In this document: one piece after another, positions 26,886 through 36,238 of the stretch
How positions within the stretch are numbered: the stretch's first letter is position 1
Layout: each line of letters opens with the position of its first letter
DNA from: Anaerostipes caccae L1-92
GTDB taxonomy: Bacteria; Bacillota; Clostridia; Lachnospirales; Lachnospiraceae
NCBI RefSeq assembly: GCF_014467075.1
Contig: NZ_AP023027.1
Location: forward strand, 2,297,501 to 2,361,500
Direction of reading: 5' to 3'
Length of the DNA: 64,000 nucleotides
Translations under genes and position numbers: made by a program
The notes under the pieces: model-generated
What the model was told of the DNA's origin: nothing
What the model saw: the letters and a program-made list of their open reading frames with translations, nothing else
The model's database searches: none

Positions 26886-27759
26886 ATTTTATCTTCATTC
26901 GCTTTTTCAGCTCATCCAGCGCCTCTTTGTATCTCTCAGAATTAAAGGAAGGAAACGCATTCAAAAGTCTCCTGCTGGTTTGGCTTTTCTTCTCCGCAAT
27001 CTCCTGATACCGGCTTTTCAGATCTTCGATCCTCTGCTCCAGTTCGCCGCTGATCGTATCTTTCCGTTCTTTCAGGCCTTCCGATACGGCATTTCTCTTT
27101 TCCGCCAGTTCCTGGCCGGCCTCATCCAGCTTCTTTTTCGTCTCTTCCTGCTTTTCTACGGCAGACATGACACCGAGATAAATATTTTCACCCAGCTGCT
27201 CTGACATATTATGCAGTTCTTCTGCGATCTCGCTCATTTTGCGCAGCCTTTGATTCATCTTGAAAATACCCGCCGCTGTTACCCAGAGATCGGCTGCCAT
27301 GCCGGCCAAAAGCATAAGGAGCAGGAAGCTGCCGAAGAGACCCGGTATGAGTCCCACAAATTTCGTAATCATAGGATGAAGCACATAGACGATGAGCATA
27401 CAGGCGGCACTCCAGATCAGTGAAAACGGAAGACAGATATATCCGTTTAAATTAAACGGCTGGTCCGAATAATCCCACCATCTGCTGTGAAAAATCTTTT
27501 CCAGCGCAAAGCCCGTGATCCACTCGATGGAAGATACGGCTATGACAGAGGCAATATACATGAAAAAAACATTGGACTTATACGGCATCAGCAAAGATAC
27601 CACAAATCCAACGCCGAATCCGTAAACCGGACAGATAGGCCCGTTTAAAAACCCCCGGTTTACAAATTTTCTCTGCTTAAATGCGGCAAATGCTACTTCA
27701 CTGCACCAGCCGAGAAATCCATAAATAAAAAAATATGACAAAAGATAATATACACTCAT
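26884..27759 (-). CDS. CmpB-like putative ABC transporter permease with coiled-coil tail
   Basis: A 291-residue protein with an N-terminal ABC_trans_CmpB domain (about 1-175; five or so hydrophobic segments; GFLGWCSEVAFAAF and GFLNGPICPVYGFG motifs) followed by a long charged coiled-coil (about 185-290, KKKLDEAGQELAEKRNAV). The membrane domain has no known transport partner and the family name is historical; the function is unknown. The ATG at 27759 is chosen; a TTG two codons upstream is an alternative that sits closer to GGGAG. It lies upstream of the bidirectional terminator. Confidence 0.75.
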   Translation of the reverse strand: MSVYYLLSYFFIYGFLGWCSEVAFAAFKQRKFVNRGFLNGPICPVYGFGVGFVVSLLMPYKSNVFFMYIASVIAVSSIEWITGFALEKIFHSRWWDYSDQPFNLNGYICLPFSLIWSAACMLIVYVLHPMITKFVGLIPGLFGSFLLLMLLAGMAADLWVTAAGIFKMNQRLRKMSEIAEELHNMSEQLGENIYLGVMSAVEKQEETKKKLDEAGQELAEKRNAVSEGLKERKDTISGELEQRIEDLKSRYQEIAEKKSQTSRRLLNAFPSFNSERYKEALDELKKRMKIK

Positions 27760-27782
27760 AATCAATCAAGCTCCCATCGGAA

Positions 27783-28853
27783 TTATAGGATCGTAGCTCC
27801 CCCTGCCACATAATCGCCGTCATAAAACACTACCGCCTGTCCCGGGGTCACCGCTCTCTGAGGTTCGTCAAACAGGACTTTTATCCTGTCTTTTCCGTCC
27901 ATGCTCACTGTGCACGGGGCCCCTCTGTGGTTATAGCGGACTTTCGCCTGAAATCTCATACCGTCTTCGATGGAGGATACAGACATCAAATTTACATGGT
28001 CTCCATAGAGGGTATCCGTCATAAGATCCTCATTGCTCCCGATCACCACTTCATTTCTCTCTTTATCTATCCGTACAACATATCCCGGCTGCTTCAGGGA
28101 AAGGCCCAGTCCTCTTCTCTGTCCCACAGTATAACATACAATGCCCTTGTGAGTGCCGAGGATATTCCCATCCATATCCACAAAATTACCCGGCCGGATC
28201 TTCTGTCCCGTAGTTTCTTCGATAAAATCTCCGTAGCTGCCGTCTACAAAACAGATGTCCTGGCTGTCCGGCTTGTGGGCCACCGGCAGATGTATCTTCT
28301 CTGCTATTTCCCGTATTTCATCTTTCGTGTATTCCCCCACGGGCATCAGTGTCTTAGACAGCTGGTTCTGTGTCAGGTTATAAAGAGCATAGGTCTGATC
28401 CTTCTCGGGAGTCGCCGAACGCTTCAGCGCATATCGTCCGTTGGAAAGCTTTTCAATCCTGGCATAATGTCCGGTTGCAATATAATCGGCGCCGATATCC
28501 AGAGATCTTTTCAGCAGAGATTCCCATTTAACATAGCGGTTGCATGCAATACAGGGATTCGGAGTTCTTCCGTCCAGATATTCGTCTATAAAATAATCAA
28601 TGACATGTTCCTTGAAATCCTGTTTAAAATTCATGACATAATAGGGAATGTCGAGCGCCTGGGCCACTCTCCTGGCATCATCCACAGCTGACAGGCCGCA
28701 GCATCCTCCGTTTTCTTCCAGAAGTTCCTGTTCTTCATCCTGCCAGATCTGCATGGTAACACCGATCACTTCATATCCCTGTTCCTTCAATAAATAGGCT
28801 GCCACGGAGGAATCCACCCCTCCTGACATGCCTACAACTACTTTCTCTTTCAC
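27783..28853 (-). CDS. mnmA: tRNA-specific 2-thiouridylase MnmA
   Basis: MnmA thiolates U34 in tRNA-Lys, -Glu and -Gln, using sulfur from a cysteine desulfurase. The 356-residue sequence has the PP-loop [10 protein letters not shown], catalytic cysteines in [14 protein letters not shown] and [13 protein letters not shown], and typical length. The start is GTG at 28853, with GGAGG just upstream overlapping the iscU stop. Position directly after iscU and iscS matches its need for sulfur from IscS. Confidence 0.97.
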   Translation of the reverse strand: MKEKVVVGMSGGVDSSVAAYLLKEQGYEVIGVTMQIWQDEEQELLEENGGCCGLSAVDDARRVAQALDIPYYVMNFKQDFKEHVIDYFIDEYLDGRTPNPCIACNRYVKWESLLKRSLDIGADYIATGHYARIEKLSNGRYALKRSATPEKDQTYALYNLTQNQLSKTLMPVGEYTKDEIREIAEKIHLPVAHKPDSQDICFVDGSYGDFIEETTGQKIRPGNFVDMDGNILGTHKGIVCYTVGQRRGLGLSLKQPGYVVRIDKERNEVVIGSNEDLMTDTLYGDHVNLMSVSSIEDGMRFQAKVRYNHRGAPCTVSMDGKDRIKVLFDEPQRAVTPGQAVVFYDGDYVAGGATIL

Positions 28854-28862
28854 GGATGCCTC

Positions 28863-29300
28863 CTAGTACTCTTCTTCCACTTCCTCTTCTCCAATATCGG
28901 ATTTCGGTTTCTCAAGGCCTTCGATCTTGATGCCGTTTTTCTGTGCATAATCCCAGAGGGCCGCATGGATTGCTTCCTCTGCCAGAAGAGAACAGTGCAC
29001 TTTGACCGGCGGAAGACCGTCGAGAGCTTCCATTACCGCCTTGTTTGTAACTTCCAGTGCTTCCTGCACGGATTTTCCTTTGACCAGTTCCGTTGCCATG
29101 CTGCTGGTGGCAACTGCGGCTCCGCAGCCGAACGTCTTAAATTTTACATCCTGAATAATCTGGTTATCGTCGATATCAAAATAAATGCGCATGATATCTC
29201 CGCACTTGGCGTTTCCGACAGTACCCACGCCGCTGGCGCCCTCAATCTCTCCTACGTTTCTCGGATGCTCAAAATGATCCATAACTTTTTCACTATACAT
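28863..29300 (-). CDS. iscU: Fe-S cluster scaffold protein, NifU/IscU type
   Basis: A 145-residue scaffold that receives sulfur from IscS and assembles [2Fe-2S]/[4Fe-4S] clusters. The cysteine ligands lie in NAKCGDIMRIY, KTFGCGAAVATSS and KVHCSLLAEEA. A C-terminal acidic extension is typical of clostridial members. GGAGG precedes the ATG. It lies between iscS and mnmA. Confidence 0.95.
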   Translation of the reverse strand: MYSEKVMDHFEHPRNVGEIEGASGVGTVGNAKCGDIMRIYFDIDDNQIIQDVKFKTFGCGAAVATSSMATELVKGKSVQEALEVTNKAVMEALDGLPPVKVHCSLLAEEAIHAALWDYAQKNGIKIEGLEKPKSDIGEEEVEEEY

Positions 29301-29350
29301 AACAGTACCTCCTGTTTTTCTTCTAAATATAAATCAGGCAAAAAACCCGT

Positions 29351-30529
29351 TTAATGTTTCTTTACAAAATCTTCATACAGCGGAGACATTTTTCGCAGCT
29401 TATCTACGATCTCTTTTAATTTCTCCACAACAAAATCCATATCCTCTTTGGTTGTTTCTTCCCCCAGAGTCATCCTGAGAGATCCATGTGCAATCTCGTG
29501 AGGAAGTCCGATGGCTAACAGTACATGTGACGGGTCCAGTGAACCGGACGTGCAGGCTGATCCGCTGGAAGCACAGATTCCTGCCATATCGAGCATGATC
29601 AGAAGGGATTCGCCCTCAATAAACTGAAAACTGATGTTGATATTGTTGGGAAGCCTTTTGTCTCTTCCTCCGTTTAAGCGGCAGTACGGGATCTCTGCCA
29701 GAATCCTGCGGACCGCATAATCCCTCAGCTCCTGTTCCTTGGCAGTTCTCTCCTCCATTGTCTCAAAAGCGATCTCAACGGCCTTTCCGAGTCCCACAAT
29801 GCCTGTCACATTCTCTGTTCCGGCCCGGCGCTTACGCTCCTGTGCTCCTCCGTGGATAAATGAGCGAAGTTTCAGTCCTTTGCGGATATACATAAATCCG
29901 ATTCCCTTCGGTCCGTTCAGCTTATGGCCGCTGGCACTCAGCATATCAATATTCATCTCATCTACATTGATCGGTACCTGTCCGTATGCCTGTACCGCAT
30001 CTGTATGGAACAGAACGCCGTGTTCTTTTGCAATCGCTCCGATCTCTTTCACCGGCTGGATCGTTCCTATCTCATTGTTGGCAAACATGACAGTGATCAG
30101 AATCGTATCCGGGCGGATCGCCGCTTTTAACTGATCCAGCTTAATATATCCGTTCTCATCCACATCCAGATAGGTCACCTCATAACCGTTTCTCTCCAGA
30201 TACTGGCAGGTGTGAAGAACCGCATGGTGCTCGATCTTGCTTGTAATGATATGTTTTCCCTTTGAGGCATAGGCTTCGGCAGTCTCCTTGATGGCCCAGT
30301 TGTCCGCCTCAGAGCCGCCGGCCGTAAAATAAATATCCTGGCTCTGTGTGCCCAGAGATCCGGCAATCCTGTCCCTTACTTCATTGACTGCCTTTTTCGC
30401 CTCAGCAGCCGGTGAATAGACGCTGGACGGATTCCAGAATTTCTCCGTAAAATATGGCATCATCGCTTCTACTACTTCCGGTCTCGCCGGTGTTGTTGCC
30501 GCATGGTCTAAATATATGATCTTTTCCAT
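29351..30529 (-). CDS. iscS: cysteine desulfurase IscS/NifS
   Basis: A 392-residue PLP enzyme that releases sulfur from cysteine for Fe-S clusters and thiolated tRNA. HAATTPARPEVVEAM begins the protein, the PLP lysine is in SASGHKLNGPKGIGFMY, and the catalytic cysteine is in SSGSACTSGSLDPS. GGAG precedes the ATG. It is co-transcribed with iscR, iscU and mnmA. Confidence 0.96.
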   Translation of the reverse strand: MEKIIYLDHAATTPARPEVVEAMMPYFTEKFWNPSSVYSPAAEAKKAVNEVRDRIAGSLGTQSQDIYFTAGGSEADNWAIKETAEAYASKGKHIITSKIEHHAVLHTCQYLERNGYEVTYLDVDENGYIKLDQLKAAIRPDTILITVMFANNEIGTIQPVKEIGAIAKEHGVLFHTDAVQAYGQVPINVDEMNIDMLSASGHKLNGPKGIGFMYIRKGLKLRSFIHGGAQERKRRAGTENVTGIVGLGKAVEIAFETMEERTAKEQELRDYAVRRILAEIPYCRLNGGRDKRLPNNINISFQFIEGESLLIMLDMAGICASSGSACTSGSLDPSHVLLAIGLPHEIAHGSLRMTLGEETTKEDMDFVVEKLKEIVDKLRKMSPLYEDFVKKH

Positions 30530-30537
30530 AACTTCTC

Positions 30538-30996
30538 CTATCTTTCACAATTTCGTTCCGCCGGTTTCCCCTGCTGGACAGCTCTTGCCTCGTCCGCCAG
30601 CTCATCTAAATAAATAGAATCCACTGTTTTGGCAATGCTGTCATTGATCCTTTTCCACACAGTTTTTGTCACGCAGTACTTAGAGCCGCTGCATGTTTCC
30701 TCTGTATCGGTAAGTTCTGTACAGTCTACCGGCGTCAGATCGCCTTCCAGTGCCCTCAGCACGTCTCCGACTGAAATATCTTCTGCATTTCCCGCCAGAA
30801 CATATCCTCCCTGGGCTCCCCGGATGCTTTTTACAAGCCCCGCCTTCTTTAACTTGGAAAGAAGCTGCTCCAGATACCGGATGGATATATCCTGCCGCTC
30901 TGATATCGCGCTGACAGCCGCAGGTTCCTTCTCCCCGAACACTGCAATATCTACGATCGCACGAAGGCCGTATCTTCCTTTTGTTGATAATTTCAT
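30538..30996 (-). CDS. iscR: Rrf2 family regulator IscR
   Basis: A 152-residue winged-helix repressor of the Rrf2/IscR family. The N-terminus MKLSTKGRYGLRAIVDIAV is diagnostic. Three cysteines in the C-terminal part (VDCTEL, TCSGSKYCVTK) fit binding of an Fe-S cluster. The ATG at 30996 has GGAG upstream, chosen over an earlier in-frame start that would cross the operator. It heads iscR-iscS-iscU-mnmA, and a palindrome in its leader suggests autoregulation. Confidence 0.94.
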   Translation of the reverse strand: MKLSTKGRYGLRAIVDIAVFGEKEPAAVSAISERQDISIRYLEQLLSKLKKAGLVKSIRGAQGGYVLAGNAEDISVGDVLRALEGDLTPVDCTELTDTEETCSGSKYCVTKTVWKRINDSIAKTVDSIYLDELADEARAVQQGKPAERNCER

Positions 30997-31011
30997 CTCA
31001 CCACTCCAATC

Positions 31012-31070
31012 CCGACCAAAATAGTCGGATATCACACTGCTATGTTATCACCTGGGACTTCCGATGTCAA
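31012..31070 (-). promoter_or_regulatory. iscR promoter and IscR-type operator
   Basis: Minus strand: TTGACA (31065-31070), 17-base spacer, TAACAT (31042-31047). Downstream, CCGAC-N7-GTCGG (31012-31028) lies 14 to 30 bases past the -10, near the start of the transcript and before the iscR ATG, as expected for repression by blocking. Confidence 0.78.
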
Positions 31071-31080
31071 CACAATCCCA

Positions 31081-31110
31081 ATCATAACCACGTATTTCTT
31101 GACATACAAT
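31081..31110 (+). promoter_or_regulatory. sigma-E-like promoter of SpoVB-like gene
   Basis: CATACAAT (31103-31110) matches the sigma-E -10 consensus CATACAnT, with ATCATAAC (31081-31088) as -35 (consensus GTCATATT-like) and a 14-base spacer. It lies 27 bases before the ATG, which fits mother-cell expression of this gene. Confidence 0.68.
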
Positions 31111-31136
31111 AGAACAATATCAATCGGGGAGTTCTT

Positions 31137-32435
31137 ATGAAAAAATCCAGCCCTTTTGTACAAGGTACATTAATTTTAACAGCCGCTAATATTTTTTCCA
31201 GATTTATTGGATTCTATAATAGAATATTTCTGGCTGGATTAATTGGTGCCCACCAGATGGGAGTCTATCAATTAATTTTTCCTATTTACCTGGTGGGTTT
31301 TGCCCTCTGTTTTCACGGATACGAGACTGCCCTGTCTCAGATCGTCGCCGCCCAGATGGCTAAAGGCCGTCCGGAAAACTGCAGAAAAATACTGAAGATC
31401 ACTTTAGCCGTCACGATCCTGCTCTCTGTGATCTGTGCCTGTTTCTTTTATTTCTTTGCCGACGAGCTCTGCATGAAATTTCTCCACGAAAAAGACTGCA
31501 TCCCCTGCCTCAAAGCCGCTGTCTTTGCTATGCCGTTTGTGGGTGTAAAAGCATGTATCCATAGTTACCACATCGGTCTGGGCAAACCCGGCCTCCCGTC
31601 CGTCTCTCTTTGCATTGAGCAGATTTCCCGGATACTGGGCATTTATGCAGTCTCTGTCACCTTCTTTTTAAAGCTTGAGACACCCGCGTTAATTGCAGTA
31701 CTCGGCATGGTAGCCGGTGAAATGGCTTCCTGCCTTTACACTGTCATTTATCACCTTTTAAAGACAAAACGGCAAAGCAGCGGGCTGCCTGCGGCTTCTT
31801 CCAGAAAGCTTTTTGGCAGCCTGCTCTCATTAAGTTTTCCTCTGACCTGCAACTCTCTCTCCATCACACTGCTGCAGAGTCTGGAAAACATTCTGATCCC
31901 GCTGATGCTGACCAGGTTTTACTGCAACCAGCACTATTCGGTAGAGGTATATGGAATCCTGACCGGAATGGCGATTCCTTTTATCAACTTTCCGTCCAGC
32001 ATCACCAACTCTATCTCGGTGATGCTTCTTCCGAAAGTGTCAGCCGCGACAGCGGAACAGGATTACCGCACATTACATAGGGCCACCAAATACTCCCTTT
32101 CCTTTTGCTTTCTGCTGGGGATCGTAAGCTTCTTTTTATTTTTTACTCTGGGGCCGTCGATCGGACTGATCGTATTCCACAGCAAAGAGGCAGGCATGTT
32201 CTTAAGGATGCTCTCCTTTTTGTGTCCGGTGCTCTATCTTTCCGGAACTCTGTCCAGTATTTTAAACGGTCTTGGGAAGACCAAAACCACGCTGTTTAAC
32301 AATTCCGTCTCCCTCCTGCTCAGAATCGCCTTTATCGTATTTGTGGTCCCGCTGGTAGGGATCAACGGATATCTCTGGGGACTGATGGCAAGCACTCTTC
32401 TGGTGGTCATCATGCATTACCGGAAAATAAAATAA
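31137..32435 (+). CDS. SpoVB-like polysaccharide flippase (MOP superfamily)
   Basis: A 432-residue membrane protein with about 12 hydrophobic segments, resembling stage V sporulation protein B and other MviN/MurJ-family lipid-linked-oligosaccharide exporters. The pattern FVQGTLILTAANIFSRFIGF and GSLLSLSFPL is typical, and LPKVSAATAEQ follows. It is 432 residues, near the usual 500 or so, and lacks a large extra domain. AATCGGGGAG lies before the ATG. In Bacillus, SpoVB is needed for spore cortex and is made under sigma-E; the promoter here agrees. Confidence 0.85.
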   Translation: MKKSSPFVQGTLILTAANIFSRFIGFYNRIFLAGLIGAHQMGVYQLIFPIYLVGFALCFHGYETALSQIVAAQMAKGRPENCRKILKITLAVTILLSVICACFFYFFADELCMKFLHEKDCIPCLKAAVFAMPFVGVKACIHSYHIGLGKPGLPSVSLCIEQISRILGIYAVSVTFFLKLETPALIAVLGMVAGEMASCLYTVIYHLLKTKRQSSGLPAASSRKLFGSLLSLSFPLTCNSLSITLLQSLENILIPLMLTRFYCNQHYSVEVYGILTGMAIPFINFPSSITNSISVMLLPKVSAATAEQDYRTLHRATKYSLSFCFLLGIVSFFLFFTLGPSIGLIVFHSKEAGMFLRMLSFLCPVLYLSGTLSSILNGLGKTKTTLFNNSVSLLLRIAFIVFVVPLVGINGYLWGLMASTLLVVIMHYRKIK

Positions 32436-32471
32436 AATGAAATCCATACAACTCCGGGCTTTTTAAAGCGC

Positions 32472-32507
32472 AAAAAAGGAACCTCTTTTTATGGAGATTC
32501 CTTTTTT
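32472..32507. terminator. bidirectional terminator
   Basis: AAAAAAGGAA and TTCCTTTTTT arms with an inner CTC/GAG extension; both ends have runs of A/T. It separates the convergent spoVB-like and nupQ genes. Confidence 0.85.
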
Positions 32508-32508
32508 C

Positions 32509-33465
32509 TTACCGTTCTTCCCGGAAATAGTTTGTCCCGCAGGATGCCGGCTGATTATTTTCTTTTGACTGTCTGACGGAGGAAATTACAAGTACAAGCG
32601 CCGTAATCACGAATGGAAGCATATCATAAAATGCATTCGGTATGCTGATGATGCTCTTCGGCACATAGTACTTCAAAACACTGAAGCAGCCGAAAGCCAG
32701 AGATCCATAGATCGCTTTCACCGGACTCCACGATGCAAAGATGACAAGTGCAACAGAGATCCAGCCCAATCCGTTGACACAGTTGCTGATCCAAACACCT
32801 CCGCAGATGATCATGGCCGAATAGGCTCCTCCGATACCGCAGATTCCTCCGCCGATCAGTACGTTGATATACTTGGCGCGGATAACTCTGATCCCGGCCG
32901 CATCGGCAGCCCCGGGATTTTCTCCCACTGCCCGGACATTGAGCCCGGTTTTTGTCTTCTGCAGATAGTACCAGCAGATCACGGCTGTCACAATACCGAT
33001 ATAGACAAAGATATTGTAGGAAAACAGCAGTTTTCCCAAGACCGGAATATCACTCAGCACAGGGATATGCAGATTTGCAATCTGTGCAGAAATGTGTTCC
33101 GGCAGTTTTAATGACTGGGTGGCAGAGTGATTCAGCATATATTCGCCGATGAAGTTTGCAAGACCCACTCCAAATATGGTCAGTGTCAGTCCGGTTACAT
33201 TCTGATCCGCCATAAACGTAATCGTGAGGACCGCATAGATCAGCGCCGCGGCTACTCCTGCAGCAAATGCGGCCAGAAGGGCAAACACCACATTGTCTGT
33301 CTGATAGCCGACCATAAATCCTGCACATGCGCCTATTGACATCATGCCTTCTACACCCAGGTTCAGATGTCCGACCTTTTCGTTCATGATCTCACCGACC
33401 GTGCCAAACAGCAGAGGCGTGCCGGCCAGCACTGCTGCCACAAACAGATTCAATACCGTATTCAT
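32509..33465 (-). CDS. nupQ: nucleoside ABC transporter permease (NupQ-like)
   Basis: A 318-residue ABC permease of the BPD_transp_2 family with eight to ten hydrophobic segments, closest in context to YufQ/NupQ. Family motif EIMNEKVGHLNLGVEGMM lies near the N-terminus. Its start overlaps the preceding permease stop by four bases. It is last in a four-gene operon that encodes a lipoprotein, an ATPase and two permeases, the order of the Bacillus guanosine uptake system. The exact nucleoside is unknown. Confidence 0.9.
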   Translation of the reverse strand: MNTVLNLFVAAVLAGTPLLFGTVGEIMNEKVGHLNLGVEGMMSIGACAGFMVGYQTDNVVFALLAAFAAGVAAALIYAVLTITFMADQNVTGLTLTIFGVGLANFIGEYMLNHSATQSLKLPEHISAQIANLHIPVLSDIPVLGKLLFSYNIFVYIGIVTAVICWYYLQKTKTGLNVRAVGENPGAADAAGIRVIRAKYINVLIGGGICGIGGAYSAMIICGGVWISNCVNGLGWISVALVIFASWSPVKAIYGSLAFGCFSVLKYYVPKSIISIPNAFYDMLPFVITALVLVISSVRQSKENNQPASCGTNYFREER

Positions 33466-34556
33466 TTTCCGGCACCTCCTTTTCTTCCTACAAATTTATA
33501 ACGAACAAAAAACTCACATCCGAGAACAAAAAACAGGATGATTCCCTGAAGAACATCCGCCGAATAGCTGGAAAGCCCATAGGTAGACTGCATCACACTG
33601 CTTCCCTTCTCCAGAATACTAAACAGGAAAGACACGATCACGATTCCAGCCGGATTCAGGCGTGCCAGCCACGCTACGATGATCGCCGTAAATCCGACTC
33701 CTCCTGCCACAGAGGTTGCCAATGTCATGTCGGAGCCCGTTGCCTGCACCATACCCGCAATACCGCAGATAGCACCGCTGAAAAACATCGTCCGCAGCAT
33801 CACACGCTTTACCGGAATTCCTGCATATTTGGCTGTGGCATGGCTGTCTCCCACTACGGAGATCTCATATCCCTGCTTCGTATATTTCAGATAAATATAA
33901 ACGATCGCAGTGAGCACCAAAGCAATGATCCAGCCGGCCTGGACACCCAGAACCGAATCCAGCTGTGCGTTAATATCAAACCTTGCGATCTTCGGAAATC
34001 CGGAGGAAGCCGGATCTTTCCACGGACCGTCTCTCAGATACACGATCACATTCAGGGCGATGTAATTCAGCATCAGCGTAAACAATGTTTCATTGGTATT
34101 GAACTTCGCCTTGAAAAACGCCGGTATCAAGCCGAACAGCCCTCCCCCGATCACACTGAATAAAAACATAACGATCAGCAGAAGAACATGAGGCATCGCA
34201 TTTTGATACAGCGCAAAATAGGTGGCAAAAATTGCTCCCATAATGATCTGCCCCTCTGCCCCAATATTCCAGAACCTCATCTTAAACGCCATAGTAACGC
34301 CCAGAGAAGAGATCAGCAGCGGTATCATGATGCGGATCGTAGCCTGGACTGCCATCTCACTCCGGAAGGCTCCGCTTATAATGGTCTGATACACAGTAAA
34401 TGGGTTAAAACCGATGATCAGAAGGAAGATCCCTCCTGCCAGCAGGGCAAGCAGCACGGAAGCAGCGCGCAGGATCATGGTCTTTTTCTGTGACAGCTCC
34501 GCCCGTTTCACTGTACGCAGCAGCGGCTCCCTTCCTGTCTTCTTACTTGCTTCCAT
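33462..34556 (-). CDS. nupP: nucleoside ABC transporter permease (NupP-like)
   Basis: A 364-residue ABC permease of the same family as the next gene, with an N-terminal cytosolic segment (MEASKKTGREPLLRTVKRAE) and about ten hydrophobic segments. GAEGQIIMGAIFATYFALYQ is the family motif. It overlaps the ATPase 3' end by 14 bases and the next permease by four. It forms the membrane heterodimer with NupQ. Confidence 0.9.
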   Translation of the reverse strand: MEASKKTGREPLLRTVKRAELSQKKTMILRAASVLLALLAGGIFLLIIGFNPFTVYQTIISGAFRSEMAVQATIRIMIPLLISSLGVTMAFKMRFWNIGAEGQIIMGAIFATYFALYQNAMPHVLLLIVMFLFSVIGGGLFGLIPAFFKAKFNTNETLFTLMLNYIALNVIVYLRDGPWKDPASSGFPKIARFDINAQLDSVLGVQAGWIIALVLTAIVYIYLKYTKQGYEISVVGDSHATAKYAGIPVKRVMLRTMFFSGAICGIAGMVQATGSDMTLATSVAGGVGFTAIIVAWLARLNPAGIVIVSFLFSILEKGSSVMQSTYGLSSYSADVLQGIILFFVLGCEFFVRYKFVGRKGGAGK

Positions 34557-36099
34557 CTGTGTTCTCCTCCTTCTTCTCTTTCGTTCCGTTTACCCCTGTC
34601 ATTAGCAGGCCGACTTCTTCTTTTGTCGTCTTTCTCGCATCCACGATACCGGAGACCTCTCCATGACAGAGTACCAAAATGCGGTCGCTGATAGATAAGA
34701 GCACATCCAGGTCTTCTCCCACCAGCAGCACTGCCACACCCTTTTTCTTCTGCTCATTGAGCAGGTCATATACAGTATAAGAAGAATTGATATCCAGTCC
34801 GCGGACCGGGTAGGCAGTAAGGAGTACATTCGGCTCTGCGATGATCTCTCTGCCCAAAAGTACTTTCTGTACGTTCCCTCCGGACAGCATCCGCACCGGC
34901 GTATCCACACTCGGAGTCAGGATGCCAAGTTCCTTCACCATTTCTTCTGCCATCTTCCTCGGCGTTTTCCGGTCTATAAAAATACCTTTCTGATCCTGGT
35001 AGTGTTTCAGGAGGACATTGTCCACCATCCCCATAGACGCCACCAGTCCCATGCCAAGCCGATCTTCCGGCACAAAGGAAATGCGGATGCCGCGGCTTCG
35101 GATGTCCTTAAACGTCATGCCCACCAGTTCTTCGTCTCTGTGAACGATGCTTCCTTCTTTGATCTCCGTAAGCCCCGTGATCGCCTCACACAGCTCTTTC
35201 TGGCCGCTTCCGGCGATCCCCGCCACTCCTAAGATCTCACCTTCCATCAGTTCAAAATTCACATCGGTAAGTCCCGGTGTGCCGTCCGGACGGTCGACAT
35301 TCAGATTCCGGATGACGATTTCGGGAACTGCATCGGCCTTCCTTTCGGGACGGTCGATCTCCAGTGTCACAGGACGTCCCACCATCAGTTCTGTCAGCTT
35401 TTTCTCATCGCTGTTCTTTGTGTCCACAGTTCCGATGCTCTCCCCCTTTCGGAGAATCGCAACACGGTCGCTGATGGCCAGCACCTCATTCAGTTTATGG
35501 GTAATGATGACGATGGCACAGCCCTGCTCTTTCATTCTCCGAAGAATTGCAAACAGCTTTTCTGTCTCCTGGGGTGTGAGCACCGCCGTCGGCTCATCCA
35601 GAATCAGAATACTTGCTCCCCTGTATAAGACTTTCAGGATTTCCACAGTCTGTTTTTCGCTGACCGACATGTTGTAGATCTTCTTTTCCGGGTCGACCTC
35701 CAAACCGAATTTTGAACTGATCTCCTCGATCTTTGCTTTCAGCTCTTTCGGCCGGATTCTCTTCTCCTTTGTCCCAAGTACAATGTTGTCCATCGCACTG
35801 TGCACATCTACCAGCTTAAAATGCTGGTGGATCATGCCGATTCCCAGTCCGATCGCATCCGTCGGAGAATTGATGGAGACTTCCTGTCCTCCGATCCTGA
35901 TGGTTCCGGAATCCGGGTGGTAGATCCCGGAGAGCATGTTCATCAGAGTCGTCTTTCCTGAACCGTTTTCTCCGAGCAGGGCAAGGATTTCACCATATTT
36001 TACATCCAGATCTACGTTATTGTTTGCCACAACACTCCCAAAAGTCTTTCGGATGCCTCTGCACTCTATGGCATATGTATCCTTCTTCTCCTGTGCCAT
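34543..36099 (-). CDS. nupO: ABC transporter ATPase with two nucleotide-binding domains (NupO-like)
   Basis: A 518-residue double ABC ATPase. The first domain has Walker A GENGSGKTT, a variant signature MSVSEKQTVEIL and ILDEPTAVLTP; the second has a degenerate Walker A GIAGSGQKEL and LSGGNVQK. Degeneracy in the second is normal for BmpA-type carbohydrate/nucleoside importers. The ATG at 36099 has GAGGTG upstream. A hairpin separates it from the lipoprotein gene, probably lowering its expression. Confidence 0.92.
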   Translation of the reverse strand: MAQEKKDTYAIECRGIRKTFGSVVANNNVDLDVKYGEILALLGENGSGKTTLMNMLSGIYHPDSGTIRIGGQEVSINSPTDAIGLGIGMIHQHFKLVDVHSAMDNIVLGTKEKRIRPKELKAKIEEISSKFGLEVDPEKKIYNMSVSEKQTVEILKVLYRGASILILDEPTAVLTPQETEKLFAILRRMKEQGCAIVIITHKLNEVLAISDRVAILRKGESIGTVDTKNSDEKKLTELMVGRPVTLEIDRPERKADAVPEIVIRNLNVDRPDGTPGLTDVNFELMEGEILGVAGIAGSGQKELCEAITGLTEIKEGSIVHRDEELVGMTFKDIRSRGIRISFVPEDRLGMGLVASMGMVDNVLLKHYQDQKGIFIDRKTPRKMAEEMVKELGILTPSVDTPVRMLSGGNVQKVLLGREIIAEPNVLLTAYPVRGLDINSSYTVYDLLNEQKKKGVAVLLVGEDLDVLLSISDRILVLCHGEVSGIVDARKTTKEEVGLLMTGVNGTKEKKEENTDGSK

Positions 36100-36149
36100 T
36101 TCATCACCTCGTATCATGTGTTTTCTGCCTCTCTTCTTTCATTGAGTTC

Positions 36150-36199
36150 CAAGAAAGAAGGGCACTGCCTTCTGATTCAGAATATACAATGCCCTTCTC
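36150..36199 (-). terminator. attenuating terminator between nupN and nupO
   Basis: Nine-base stem AGAAGGGCA/TGCCCTTCT with inner pairs, followed on the minus strand by TTCTTGG. In this position it likely gives more binding protein than ATPase/permease from one promoter. Confidence 0.7.
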
Positions 36200-36238
36200 A
36201 TTCATCCATGACTCTCATGGAAATTTCTGCTGCGCTGC

